Shown here: positions 17,250 through 26,256 of the stretch, in pieces
Layout of the letters: the number at the start of each line of letters is the position of its first letter
Position numbering within the stretch: the stretch's first letter is position 1
Source of the DNA: Immundisolibacter cernigliae
GTDB lineage: Bacteria > Pseudomonadota > Gammaproteobacteria > Immundisolibacterales > Immundisolibacteraceae
NCBI RefSeq assembly: GCF_001697225.1
Contig: NZ_CP014671.1
Coordinates: 744,001 to 808,000, forward strand
Direction: 5' to 3'
DNA length: 64,000 nucleotides
Notes under the pieces: model-generated
Told to the model about the DNA's origin: nothing
Seen by the model: only the letters and a program-made list of their open reading frames with translations
Databases searched by the model: none
Translations under genes and position numbers: made by a program

Positions 17250-19190
17250 TCAGGGCGCCAGCTGGATGCGGTCCTGCGGTCCGGGCGCCACGCCGGCCGG
17301 GTTGGCCGTGAAGTAAGCCTCCAGGGCATCCAGGTCCTGCGCGCCGCCGAGGCGGTTGCTGCCTTGCTGCAGCACGTAGATCTGGTCGCCGCCGTCGGCC
17401 AGGAAGCTGTTCACCGTCACCCGGTAGCTGTCCGCCGGGGCGATGGGCACGCCGTTCAGCTGCACGGAGGCCGGATCCACGTTGTCGCAGGGGGTGCCCT
17501 TTTCGCGCCAGGCGTAGGTGAAACCTTCGGACACCTGCAGGATGCGATTGAACGGCTGCCCGGCAGCCGGCGCCCCGGCCGGGTAATCCACTGTACAGCC
17601 GGTGAACTGCTGTTCGAGCAGGGTGTGGATCTGCGCGCCGGTGAGGCTCAGCGTGACCAGCGAGTTGCCGAACGGCTGGGTGGTGAAGGCCTCGCCGTAG
17701 GTGACGTCCCCGTCGGTCTTGCCGGGCGCACTGAACGGCAGGTCGGCGCGGATGCCGCCGGGGTTCATGAAGGCCACGACGGCATCGCCGAGGCCGGCAT
17801 CGTCGGTGGCATCGAGCTGCGCATCGGCGATCACGTCGCCCAGCGACGACTCGCCGGCGGCGTTGCTGGTGCGGCTCAGGGTGGCGGTGATCTTGCCGAT
17901 CACGCGCTTGCGCGGGCCGGCCGACAGCGCCACGTAGTTGGCCACCAGCGGCGTGAACGCCGGGTCTTCGGCCACGGTGGCGTTGTTCGGAATCGGCACG
18001 TTGTTGGCGGCCACGCTCAGCACGTCGCGACGGCGGGTGTCGATGGTCAGGTCGATGTCGCTGACCAGCCGTCCGAACGAACCGGCCGAGGTCACCCGCA
18101 CCGGCACGCCGTCGCGGTTGGCGATCAGGCAGTTGTACGCGCTGTGGGTGTGGCCGGAGATGACCAGATCGACCTCGCCAGCCAGGCGATTGACGATGTC
18201 CACGATCGGGCCCGACACGCCGTCGCAGCCGTTCATGCCACCGCCTGTAGTCAGGCCGCCCTCGTGGATCAGCACCACCACGGTCCGGATGCCCCGCGCG
18301 CGCAGTTCGCGAATCTGCGCGTTGACGGTGTCGGCTTCGTCCCGAAACTCCAGACCGGCCACGCCGGACGGGGTAACGATGGTCGGCGTGCCTTCCAGGG
18401 TCATGCCGATGAAGGCCACCTTGTTGCCCAGGAAATCCTTGACGCCGACGCCGGGAAACAGCGTCTGACCGCTGGCCGTGTCGACCACATTGGCGGCCAG
18501 GAACTCAAAGCCGGCACCGGCGAACTGGCCGTCCTTCAGGTCATCGGTCAGGCCCAGGCCGGAGTTCGGGTCGGTCGGGTGGTTGCCGCCGTTTTGCATG
18601 CGCAGCAGCTCGGCGCGGCCCTCGTCGAACTCGTGGTTGCCGACGGCGTTGAAGTCGATGGCCAGGCGGTTCATGGCCTCGATGGTCGGCTCGTCGTGGA
18701 ACAGGGCGGACACCAGCGGGCTGGCGCCGATCATATCCCCGGCCGACACCACCGCGTGCAGCGGATTGGCGACGCGCAGGCCGTTGATTACGGTGGCCAG
18801 GCGCGCCACGCCGGGGTTGCTGCCGGCCGCCTCGATGTTGCCGTGAAAGTCGTTGAACGCGATCAGCTTGACCGTCAGCTGTGCCCCGACCTGCGATTGC
18901 TGCGCGGCCGCGATCAACTTCGCCCGGTCGACAGCCGGCAGCGCACCGCCTTGCATGGGCGCCAGCGTGACCTCGGTCACGTGGCGCAGGAAAGCCGCGC
19001 GGTCGCCCCAGGGGTCCTCATCCAGGATCAGCCCGTCCAGCGTCTGGCAGCTGGCGTCGATGGTGCGGTCGGCCACGCCGGTGTCGAAATCGCCAAAGCG
19101 CACATTGCCGCTGGGCGGGGTGCAGGCGGCCTGCAAGGCTGGCGCGGCCAGGCCGGCCAGCAGAAGAAGGGTGGCGGTTTTGCGGTCCAT
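17250..19190 (-). CDS. Secreted 5'-nucleotidase / UshA-like metallophosphoesterase
   Basis: Periplasmic two-domain nucleotidase of 646 residues. Signal peptide: MDRKTATLLLLAGLAAPALQA. After a ~90-residue lead region, the metallophosphoesterase domain shows the two-metal motifs IAFNDFHGN, SAGDMIGASP, AVGNHEFDEG and VISGHTHSAYN. The C-terminal 5'-nucleotidase domain has SSLGDVIADAQLDAT, FMNPGGIRADL and TYGEAFTTQPFGNSL. AGGGAG precedes ATG 19190. It probably releases nucleosides and phosphate from extracellular nucleotides. Followed on the same strand by the PEP-CTERM protease, so both could be part of an extracellular scavenging set; that link is inference. Confidence 0.92.
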   Translation of the reverse strand: MDRKTATLLLLAGLAAPALQAACTPPSGNVRFGDFDTGVADRTIDASCQTLDGLILDEDPWGDRAAFLRHVTEVTLAPMQGGALPAVDRAKLIAAAQQSQVGAQLTVKLIAFNDFHGNIEAAGSNPGVARLATVINGLRVANPLHAVVSAGDMIGASPLVSALFHDEPTIEAMNRLAIDFNAVGNHEFDEGRAELLRMQNGGNHPTDPNSGLGLTDDLKDGQFAGAGFEFLAANVVDTASGQTLFPGVGVKDFLGNKVAFIGMTLEGTPTIVTPSGVAGLEFRDEADTVNAQIRELRARGIRTVVVLIHEGGLTTGGGMNGCDGVSGPIVDIVNRLAGEVDLVISGHTHSAYNCLIANRDGVPVRVTSAGSFGRLVSDIDLTIDTRRRDVLSVAANNVPIPNNATVAEDPAFTPLVANYVALSAGPRKRVIGKITATLSRTSNAAGESSLGDVIADAQLDATDDAGLGDAVVAFMNPGGIRADLPFSAPGKTDGDVTYGEAFTTQPFGNSLVTLSLTGAQIHTLLEQQFTGCTVDYPAGAPAAGQPFNRILQVSEGFTYAWREKGTPCDNVDPASVQLNGVPIAPADSYRVTVNSFLADGGDQIYVLQQGSNRLGGAQDLDALEAYFTANPAGVAPGPQDRIQLAP

Positions 19191-19595
19191 CGGGGTGCTC
19201 CCTGTCGGTTGTCGGGTCCGGCCGCGCGCACGGCGGCTTTCGTCGGGCAGGGATGCTAGGGCGCCGACTTGACGGTGCGAGGACAGTTCCATGACAGGTC
19301 TGTGATACCGCCCGCCAGACCACATGACGCGCGCCGCGCAGCTTGCCATGCAGTGCCACGCCGTTTCGATGTGCCCGCGCCAGCGTGGCCTGTGCGGTCA
19401 GTTCGCAGCCGGTGTCTGAGCGCATGACCGCAGGCCGACCGCGCCGCGCACAGACCCCATCGCGCATCCACGTTCTCAAGGACATACGCAAAGTCGACTG
19501 GATCGCGCCCCGCTCGTCACTCAGGGCCGGATCGCCGGGAACCGCAAGTGGTACGCGCGGTCTATTTTTCGGGACCGTTCAACCCGGAGGACGCG
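19191..19595. other. Intergenic, divergent promoters expected
   Basis: About 400 bases between the nucleotidase (leftward) and the Rho-N-like gene (rightward). No open frame with coding character, RNA gene or repeat was recognised. Promoters for both flanking genes should lie here, but I could not pick convincing boxes. Confidence 0.4.
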
Positions 19596-19850
19596 ATGAC
19601 CAAAGACCACGGCCCGTCCATCAAGGACGACGCGCGCTACGAGAAACTGCGCGAGCACGGCTACGGCAAGGAAAAGTCCGCGCGCATCGCCAATACACCC
19701 CGGCACACGGCCGCCACCCGTGGCGGCAAGGCTAGTGATTACGAAGACCAGACCCGCGCGCAGCTCTACGACAAAGCCAAAAAGGTCGGGATTCCCGGCC
19801 GTTCGCGCATGCGCAAGGACGAACTCATTCACGCGCTGCGCGATCACTGA
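19596..19850 (+). CDS. Small Rho-N/SAP-like domain protein
   Basis: 84-residue basic protein. The first half (DHGPSIKDDARYEKLREHGY, then GKEKSARIANT) resembles proteins annotated as Rho-termination-factor-like or plasmid-stabilisation-like. The second half, TRAQLYDKAKKVGIPGRSRM followed by RKDELIHALR, is a Rho-N/SAP-type helix-extended-helix fold expected to bind nucleic acid. GGAGG lies five bases before ATG 19596. In many proteobacteria this kind of gene sits beside ku and ligD, and here a Ku stub begins 11 bases downstream. A DNA-repair-linked role is inferred from that neighbourhood only. Confidence 0.75.
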   Translation: MTKDHGPSIKDDARYEKLREHGYGKEKSARIANTPRHTAATRGGKASDYEDQTRAQLYDKAKKVGIPGRSRMRKDELIHALRDH

Positions 19851-19861
19851 AGGGCCCCGCC

Positions 19862-19960
19862 GTGCCCCGTCCGGTCTGGCGCGGTCACATCGCCTTCGGG
19901 CTGGTCAGCATCCCGGTGGTGCTGTACGCGGCGGAACACCGCAGCGAGCTGGGCTGCTGA
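19862..19960 (+). pseudogene. Ku protein remnant (N-terminal stub)
   Basis: The GTG at 19862, preceded by GAAGGG, opens a frame whose 32 residues begin with the bacterial Ku N-terminus: PRPVWRGHIAFGLVSIPVVL then YAAEHRSEL. After SEL, where Ku normally continues with the FHLLD region, the frame reads Gly-Cys and stops at 19960. No further Ku sequence was seen in any frame up to the Old Yellow Enzyme gene, so a deletion probably removed about 90 % of the gene. Ku binds DNA ends in bacterial non-homologous end joining; this copy cannot function. Short, but the match to the family start is good. Confidence 0.72.
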
Positions 19961-20184
19961 CCTTACTGACGCCAACTCGTCGCCGACGGCGCGCAGCAAC
20001 AAGGCAATCGTTTCCGGAAAACGGCATAGAGCCCGACGCTGTGCAGGGCCATACAATCTGCTGCGTGGAATTTGGATGCCGCGCAGGCGCAACAAGTACA
20101 ACGCACTCCACGTCACCGCTTCGCATGCGGGTCGTACACTCATCCGCGCGCCACCGCCCACTACCCCAAACACAGGAACCCACC

Positions 20185-21276
20185 GTGTCCGCCTTGTTCC
20201 AGCCCTTCAAACTCAAGGACATCACCCTTCGCAACCGCATCGGCGTGCCGCCCATGTGCCAGTACTCGGCCATCGACGGCCGCGTGACAGACTGGCATCA
20301 GGTGCACCTGGCCGGGCTGGCGCGCGGTGGCGCCGGGCTGGTGGTGGTGGAAGCCACGGCGGTGTCGCCCGAGGGCCGCATCACGCCCGGCTGCACGGGC
20401 ATCTGGAACGACGAGCTGGGGCAGGCCTTCGCGCCCATCGTGCAGGCCATCAAGGCCGGCGGCGCGGTGCCGGGCATTCAGATTGCCCACGCCGGGCGCA
20501 AGGCCAGCGCCAACCGGCCCTGGGAAGGCGACGATCAGATTGCCGACGGCGATCCGCGCGGCTGGCAGACCATCGCGCCGTCGGCCATCCCCTTCGGCGC
20601 CCACCTGCCGAGGGTGCCACGCGCCATGACGCTGGACGACATCGCTCGAGTGCGGCAGGACTTTGTCGATGCGGCCCGCCGCGCCCTGGATGCCGGCTTC
20701 GAGTGGCTTGAGCTGCACTTCGCGCACGGCTATCTGGCGCAGAGCTTCTTTTCCGTGCATTCCAACCAGCGCACCGACGCCTACGGCGGCAGCTTCGAGA
20801 ACCGCAGCCGCTTTCTGCTGGAAACGCTGGCCGCGGTGCGCAAGGTCTGGCCCGAACACCTGCCGCTGACGGCCCGATTCGGTGTGGTCGAATTCGACGG
20901 TCGGGATGAACAAACGCTTGCCGAGTCCATCGAACTGACCCGTCGCTTCAAGGCCGGCGGGCTGGACCTGCTCAGCGTCAGCATCGCCTTCACCACCCTG
21001 AACGCCAAGGTTCCGTGGGGACCAGGCTTTCTGGGTCCGATCGCCGGGCGCGTGCGCCGCGAAGCCGGCATCCCGGTGGCCTCCGCGTGGGGCTTTGGCG
21101 AGCCGGCCGTGGCCCAGAAAGCGCTTGAGGATGGCCAGATGGACCTGGTGCTGATCGGCAAGGGTCATCTGGCCAACCCGCACTGGCCGTACCAGGCGGC
21201 GCGCGAGCTGAACATCGACAAACCGGCCTGGGTATTGCCGGCGCCGTATGCGCACTGGTTGTCTGCCCTGCGCTGA
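20185..21276 (+). CDS. Old Yellow Enzyme family NADH:flavin oxidoreductase
   Basis: FMN-dependent ene-reductase of 363 residues, closest in layout to the YqjM/XenA branch. The N-terminus reads LFQPFKLKDITLRNRIGVPP, then MCQYSA with the Cys that tunes flavin potential in this branch. HAGRKAS contributes to the active site, and LHFAHGYLAQSF carries the substrate-binding His pair. TDAYGGSFENRSRF is the family block, and the C-terminus has GKGHLANPHWPYQAA (phosphate binding). GTG 20185 follows AGGAA. Such enzymes reduce activated C=C bonds and some nitro compounds. The gene borders the catabolic region but is transcribed away from it, so involvement is uncertain. Confidence 0.93.
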   Translation: MSALFQPFKLKDITLRNRIGVPPMCQYSAIDGRVTDWHQVHLAGLARGGAGLVVVEATAVSPEGRITPGCTGIWNDELGQAFAPIVQAIKAGGAVPGIQIAHAGRKASANRPWEGDDQIADGDPRGWQTIAPSAIPFGAHLPRVPRAMTLDDIARVRQDFVDAARRALDAGFEWLELHFAHGYLAQSFFSVHSNQRTDAYGGSFENRSRFLLETLAAVRKVWPEHLPLTARFGVVEFDGRDEQTLAESIELTRRFKAGGLDLLSVSIAFTTLNAKVPWGPGFLGPIAGRVRREAGIPVASAWGFGEPAVAQKALEDGQMDLVLIGKGHLANPHWPYQAARELNIDKPAWVLPAPYAHWLSALR

Positions 21277-21509
21277 GTTGGCAGGCGCCGCCATGCTTGG
21301 CTGAGCGTCAAGCGCCGGACGCGGCCATGGCCGTGCACAACAGCACGCACGGCCAGCATTCAACGAAACGCCGAATCCCCATTTGTCAGACTGCGCCGCA
21401 CTGCAAAACGGCCCAGCCCCATGCCAGGGGCGGCGCTTCGGAACGCGCGGCATTGATCCCCGTGGGCACGCAGCACCGTGCCCACGCGTGCAACGCGAAA
21501 CGCTTGCCA

Positions 21510-22262
21510 CTACCGCGAACGCATACCTCCGTCCACACGCAATACCGTCCCGGTGATGTAACGCGCCTCGTCGCTGGCCAGAAACACCACTGCGTCGGCG
21601 ATATCCTGGGGTTCAGCCCAACGGCCCAGCGGCGTCGCCTGACTGATCAGGGCACCGACCTGCGGATCGTTCACGTACGCGGCCGTCATCGCCGTCTTGA
21701 CGCCACCGGGCGCCACCCCGTTGACGCGCACGCCAAGAGCGGCGACCTCGACCGCAATTTGGTTGATCAGGCCGATCGTGGCGTACTTGGAGGCGGTATA
21801 CGCCGCGCCTCCGCCGCCGGCACCAAGCCCGGCCACCGACGCCGTCATGACAATGTTGCCGCCGGTCTTCCTCAGCTCGCCGATCGCAGCCTGGCACGTA
21901 AAGAAATACCCCTTTACATTGACCGCCATGACGCGATCGAACAGCGCCTCGTCGATCTCGCCAAACGGCAGAAAGCTGTCGAAAACCCCAGCGTTTGCAA
22001 ACACCACGTCGAGCCTGCCGTGCGCCGCCACGGCCTGTCCCACCAATGCCTCAACGCTGGCTTTACGGGTGGTATCGACCTGGCCGAACGCGGCCTGTAG
22101 CCCATGGGCGCGGATTTCCGCCGCCACCGCCTCCCCACGCGCGGCGTCGATGTCCCCAATCAGCACAGCAGCGCCCTGCGCAGCAAATGTGCGCGCCGCC
22201 GCGGCTCCGATCCCCGAACCGCCACCCGTGACTATCACCGACCTTCCATCGAATCGAGCCAT
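21510..22262 (-). CDS. SDR-family oxidoreductase
   Basis: Classical short-chain dehydrogenase of 250 residues. Cofactor motif TGGGSGIG (around residue 12), NAG in FANAG, catalytic Ser in MTASVAG and Tyr-X3-Lys in YTASKYA. The acidic residue after strand 2 (IGDID) suggests NAD preference. The ATG at 22262 is preceded by GGGAG at eight bases. It is the last gene of the leftward arm, 184 bases after the DUF1329 gene. A cis-dihydrodiol or alcohol dehydrogenase role next to ring-hydroxylating oxygenases is plausible but not shown. Confidence 0.9.
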   Translation of the reverse strand: MARFDGRSVIVTGGGSGIGAAAARTFAAQGAAVLIGDIDAARGEAVAAEIRAHGLQAAFGQVDTTRKASVEALVGQAVAAHGRLDVVFANAGVFDSFLPFGEIDEALFDRVMAVNVKGYFFTCQAAIGELRKTGGNIVMTASVAGLGAGGGGAAYTASKYATIGLINQIAVEVAALGVRVNGVAPGGVKTAMTAAYVNDPQVGALISQATPLGRWAEPQDIADAVVFLASDEARYITGTVLRVDGGMRSR

Positions 22263-22446
22263 GTCCAATTCTCCCGAACATTACGGCGGCACGCTGCCGA
22301 CTCAGCCGCATTCCCGCACCGCCATTTGTGGGTCGCTACGCACCACCCCACCGTGTCTGTTCTTCTATACGCGCGCGCTGACCACCACGCTTCGGCGATT
22401 CACGCCTCCCGCGCTCGCAGGCGCCCGCCTTGCAATCGAGCCCACC

Positions 22447-23751
22447 CTACTGCACCAATCGCTTGAGTGCTTCTATATCAAATTCCTCAACCCGCGCGCC
22501 CGGCGGATCGATCACCCAACTGGGTGTCGACACTAGTGCCGTTGCGTGCATACGCTGATAATCCTGCGTGATGTTACCCGCGAAATACATTACATCCTGA
22601 CCACGCCCGTTCCGGGCCACAGAAAACCGGTTAATCGTATACCGCCAAAACTCGCCTTTTTTGTCAAATGCCTCACTGGACAGCACCAGCGGCGAGTACG
22701 GACTGGCGGACATCCAGACGATTTTCCTCGACAGCAAATGCGTGGCCTCGGGCGTAATTTCAAGTTTATAGGCATCAACTGGCTCCCACCGATCAACCGG
22801 CTGCCAATGCGGCGCATTCTTGAAATCCATGCCAGGGATGTCAGCCAACTTCGCCTTGTCTGGATCCCACATGAATGGCGGATCGCCGTGCACAATTGCA
22901 AGCACTTTTCTTTTTTCAATTAATTTGACTTGTTTGTACCACGTCGGGTGGGCATTTAGTCCAAACAGCTCATCCTGCAAAAGATCCGTTCCTTGCACCG
23001 GATCCGCCCACGACCCGCTCGATAACCGCCGCACCCTGCGCAGGCTCCGAACATACACATACACATCATCAAACCGCGCGTCACCGTAACGTACCTGAAA
23101 GGTACCGCTACCCCGAATATCCTCAGGACTCAAACCAATGAATGTTTGTAGGATTCGCCGCGTACCATCCCCCATAGTTGGCTCGCCCGAATTACGCCCT
23201 AACAGATAAAAACGCGCGAAACGATAGGTATTAACCGTCTCGATGCCTTTCTCGCCACCGATGGTCACCACCATCATCGGCGAAAACACATTGACGTCCC
23301 CATAAATCGCTCCGTAGGCCTGGTTATAAACCACTTTATCCCCCGCGTTTGGATCGGCCTCGTCGATCTCCGGAAACGGCGCGCCGGCCACAAATCCGGC
23401 TACCCTCCGCGTCGCAGCATCGAACCGGACTTGATTAGAGTATTGACGCGTGCGCTCGAGCTTCGACGGATCCTCGGGCAATTCCGACGCTGGGTAAAGC
23501 ATCATTTTAAGACCATGGTTTTTTATGACCCACTCCTGACGCTCGGTCAGCAATTGCCCAATGCTCACTCCAGCCAGCGTCTTGCTCTTTAGTTCATCAA
23601 TATTCTGCGCTGACATGACAGTGCCGGCTGCCACCTCCTCCGCGCGCGCCGCAGTCACTCCACATTGCAGCACTGACAACAACAGCATGCCCAGCCACGG
23701 AGCCAACGCTCGGCCCGCTCGGCCGTGTTTTTGCACATATCCGTTTGTCAT
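22447..23751 (-). CDS. DUF1329 exported protein
   Basis: 434-residue exported protein of the DUF1329 family, whose fold resembles LolB/outer-membrane lipoprotein-sorting proteins. A long signal peptide (LAPWLGMLLLSVLQCGVTAA, cleaved near ARAEE) precedes the mature part. Blocks typical of the family include VYNQAYGAIYGDVNVFSP, RYGDARFDDVYVYVRSLRRV and a DLLQDELFGLN segment. AGGAG precedes ATG 23751. It follows the DUF1302 gene by 77 bases; the two families usually occur together, often with an RND-type transporter that is absent here. Envelope transport or sensing of hydrophobic substrates is the working idea. GC content is clearly lower than in flanking core genes. Confidence 0.85.
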   Translation of the reverse strand: MTNGYVQKHGRAGRALAPWLGMLLLSVLQCGVTAARAEEVAAGTVMSAQNIDELKSKTLAGVSIGQLLTERQEWVIKNHGLKMMLYPASELPEDPSKLERTRQYSNQVRFDAATRRVAGFVAGAPFPEIDEADPNAGDKVVYNQAYGAIYGDVNVFSPMMVVTIGGEKGIETVNTYRFARFYLLGRNSGEPTMGDGTRRILQTFIGLSPEDIRGSGTFQVRYGDARFDDVYVYVRSLRRVRRLSSGSWADPVQGTDLLQDELFGLNAHPTWYKQVKLIEKRKVLAIVHGDPPFMWDPDKAKLADIPGMDFKNAPHWQPVDRWEPVDAYKLEITPEATHLLSRKIVWMSASPYSPLVLSSEAFDKKGEFWRYTINRFSVARNGRGQDVMYFAGNITQDYQRMHATALVSTPSWVIDPPGARVEEFDIEALKRLVQ

Positions 23752-23828
23752 TGAGTCTCTCCTTAAGTAAGGTCCCAGCCTGGACGGGCTTGGCCCCGCG
23801 GCCAAAACCACTCACACTAACGTCCAGG

Positions 23829-25685
23829 CTAAAATTGGTATGTGATCCGGAGCGCAAGCTGATCGTGTCTCGCCAGTGTTCCAAATAGTCGGGTATCCTT
23901 CTCAATTTCTCCCCCGACGTTATCCTGCTTTGAGTGCTTCGGCAGAAACAGGTCAGCCTCCGCCCGAATCCTCCAGTTATCGCCAATTCGCACGTCAACG
24001 GCCGGAATGATGAAAGCGTCAAAGTTTCCGGCGTCGATCGCGACCGCTAACGACGGATTCAGGCGATCGTATCGATAATTAAGCGTCAACGCGCTCGTGA
24101 TATAGGTTGTGTGTGGTCGACGCTTAGCGCCATAACCAAACAACTCCACAATGTCGTCGCTACCTTTGTAGTTAGGTATCCAAGTATCAAACACTTGTAG
24201 CGATACCAGCGACGGACGCACCGTCCCCAGCAGTCGCGTCAAGTCAACCTCCTTGTCTACGCCGAGCATGATTTTTATCGTGTCTTTCTCTTTTATCTTG
24301 CCGAGCCCGGGCAGCGCCAGCGACAACATTCCCGTGGGTGCCCCCAAAAGAACCGCATTATCCGGTCCAAACCCGCCGATCACTGCACCGGGAACCGGGT
24401 CCAGCCCGGACACGCGATCATCGTAGCCAAGGCCAAAGGCGCCTAGATCGACGAAGGTCGATGTTCCGGTGTTATAAGGTAAGTTAGGGTTGTAGGCAAC
24501 CTCGCCGCGAATTACCGAGTCAATCACTCCAGAATAAGCATTAAAGGTCACGCCGAACGTCTCAACCTTGGGAAATACGATCTCAGCAGGCTGCGCGAAT
24601 CCGCCCTCGAATGCACCGAGGCCGCCGGCGCCGCCAATCCGCGGATTACGCAGCACGACCGGATCATTCATCAAGCCGCGATAGTAGTTCAGACTGTAGC
24701 CCACTTGCCCGAATTCACCTGACCAACGGAACCCATAATTGGCATCCTTGACATCGCCAATTTTATGATGATAGTTGTACGGCGCAATCGCCAAGATATC
24801 AAACCCACGTGTCGGCTGCGATGCCCAGCGCCCACCCTCAAACGCCAGACTGTTACTGACGTCCTCTCCAGCATCCCAGCCCGGACGGTAGACAAGCTGG
24901 AAAGTGCCATTCAGTTCAGGAACGGCAATCTCAACGTTCCCCAGAATCAACGGCTTTCGTAGCTCTTCATTTTCCAACTCCAGAAAACCGCGCCAGCGCA
25001 TATCGTAGCCATGGATAATGTCCATTGCCCGGAAAAAATCGGTCTCACCCCAAACCACCTGCTGTTTGCCGAGCTTGAAATTAAACCGCGACCCTGCAGA
25101 AAACTTCACATACAGCTCGCGCAATTCATCCTCGTCATAGTCATTGAGGAAGGCCTTGCCGCCAAACCCAAACAGCGAACCATTCGCCACAACCGGCCCC
25201 AGCGCACCGGGAACGGGCCCACCGGGCGACGCGGTAGACAGAAAGCTCATCCCGGCTAACCCCCCCGCCGGAACCACGCCATCGATCACCCGAAGCGGAT
25301 TGGCCTTCGCCGTGTTCTGCAAGCGCCTTTCAAAATTGGTGTGCCCTTCCCTAACCGAACGCCCAATCGCGACCACCGTGAACGGTTCTAAATCGAGGGT
25401 GCCGCGAAGCTGGAGCGTAGTGCGTGCCATCGACAGCTGACCGCCGCCATCGACCGAATCGACCCCACCTCCGAGCGGTGCGAAAGGAGAATACAGACCG
25501 CTGCCGCTCACCGCCTTCAGCTCGGGAGCATCCCGCAGATTTAACGACACGTGCTCACGAAGATACCCACCGTAATCAAACTCGACACCTTCAGCTGGTG
25601 CGGCCATGCACATCACACCCGCCATCGTGGCAAGACACCCCTTCCCAACGAAATCCTGAATTGCGCGCATCTTCCATATTTTCAT
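23829..25685 (-). CDS. DUF1302 outer-membrane beta-barrel protein
   Basis: 618-residue exported protein of the DUF1302 family. An N-terminal signal (FVGKGCLATMAGVMCMAAPA) is followed by alternating-strand sequence; the chain ends LALRITYQF, with the terminal Phe expected of an outer-membrane barrel. Motifs include FNFKLGKQQVVWGETDFFRA then MDIIHGYDMRWR, a family hallmark. GGAGG stands six bases before the second of two adjacent ATGs (25685). Probably an outer-membrane component acting with the DUF1329 protein, for uptake or efflux of hydrophobic compounds (inference from repeated co-occurrence in degradation clusters). AT-richer than the core genes. Confidence 0.86.
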   Translation of the reverse strand: MKIWKMRAIQDFVGKGCLATMAGVMCMAAPAEGVEFDYGGYLREHVSLNLRDAPELKAVSGSGLYSPFAPLGGGVDSVDGGGQLSMARTTLQLRGTLDLEPFTVVAIGRSVREGHTNFERRLQNTAKANPLRVIDGVVPAGGLAGMSFLSTASPGGPVPGALGPVVANGSLFGFGGKAFLNDYDEDELRELYVKFSAGSRFNFKLGKQQVVWGETDFFRAMDIIHGYDMRWRGFLELENEELRKPLILGNVEIAVPELNGTFQLVYRPGWDAGEDVSNSLAFEGGRWASQPTRGFDILAIAPYNYHHKIGDVKDANYGFRWSGEFGQVGYSLNYYRGLMNDPVVLRNPRIGGAGGLGAFEGGFAQPAEIVFPKVETFGVTFNAYSGVIDSVIRGEVAYNPNLPYNTGTSTFVDLGAFGLGYDDRVSGLDPVPGAVIGGFGPDNAVLLGAPTGMLSLALPGLGKIKEKDTIKIMLGVDKEVDLTRLLGTVRPSLVSLQVFDTWIPNYKGSDDIVELFGYGAKRRPHTTYITSALTLNYRYDRLNPSLAVAIDAGNFDAFIIPAVDVRIGDNWRIRAEADLFLPKHSKQDNVGGEIEKDTRLFGTLARHDQLALRITYQF

Positions 25686-25776
25686 CATCCACCTCCACTG
25701 AAAACATCTCATGGTGCTAATTCCAAGGGGCTCCGGGACTTCTTCCTGCAGCCACCCAGACTTCGCGAATTTCAAT

Positions 25777-26256
25777 TCACAACGGATATATCAGGTAACG
25801 AGGCGGCACATTATCCAAATACACCACCTTTCGCAAAAATAGCGCACCTTCTTCTCCGACCGCTATCTGATCTTCGTAATGACCCATTGCCAGCATACCA
25901 GCCGTTCCGTCGCCCAACGTATAGCCGACGAGAAAATTTGCCTGAACCTCGTAGACACCACTGCCCAGGTCCATGGTCATGGTGCGCTGAATGCTGTGCC
26001 GCGTGCGATATGGCTCGACGGTCCCCGCCCATACCTCACGCACAAACTTGACTCGGTCAAGAATCCGTTCCCTCGAGTCGTCCAACATGTAGGCTAGCGG
26101 CAAATCCTGCTCGACATTCTCGATGCTGACCACCGCATAATAGCAATCTTCCGCAAACAGTGCAGGCCAACGTTCCCATTCCTGTCCGTCCACAACGAGC
26201 GCATACAAGCCCAGCAACTCGTCGATGGCGCGACAATGCTCAAGATAACTAACCAT
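25777..26256 (-). CDS. Ring-hydroxylating dioxygenase beta subunit (beta1)
   Basis: 159-residue small subunit of a Rieske non-haem iron oxygenase (cystatin-like fold; structural, not catalytic). Recognisable by LLGLYALVVDGQEWERWPAL followed by FAEDCYY near the N-terminus and by the ending LFLRKVVYLDNVPPRYLIYPL, where family members end in a short I-P-hydrophobic motif. GGAGGG lies eight bases before ATG 26256, which itself sits inside the last codons of alpha1 (8-base overlap), so the two are translationally coupled. The sequence diverges from the other betas in the window. Confidence 0.87.
   Translation of the reverse strand: MVSYLEHCRAIDELLGLYALVVDGQEWERWPALFAEDCYYAVVSIENVEQDLPLAYMLDDSRERILDRVKFVREVWAGTVEPYRTRHSIQRTMTMDLGSGVYEVQANFLVGYTLGDGTAGMLAMGHYEDQIAVGEEGALFLRKVVYLDNVPPRYLIYPL

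Noticed and set aside
17214-19259. 680-codon frame opposite the 5'-nucleotidase
   Set aside because: Shadow frame; the nucleotidase has a signal peptide, ribosome site and all catalytic motifs.
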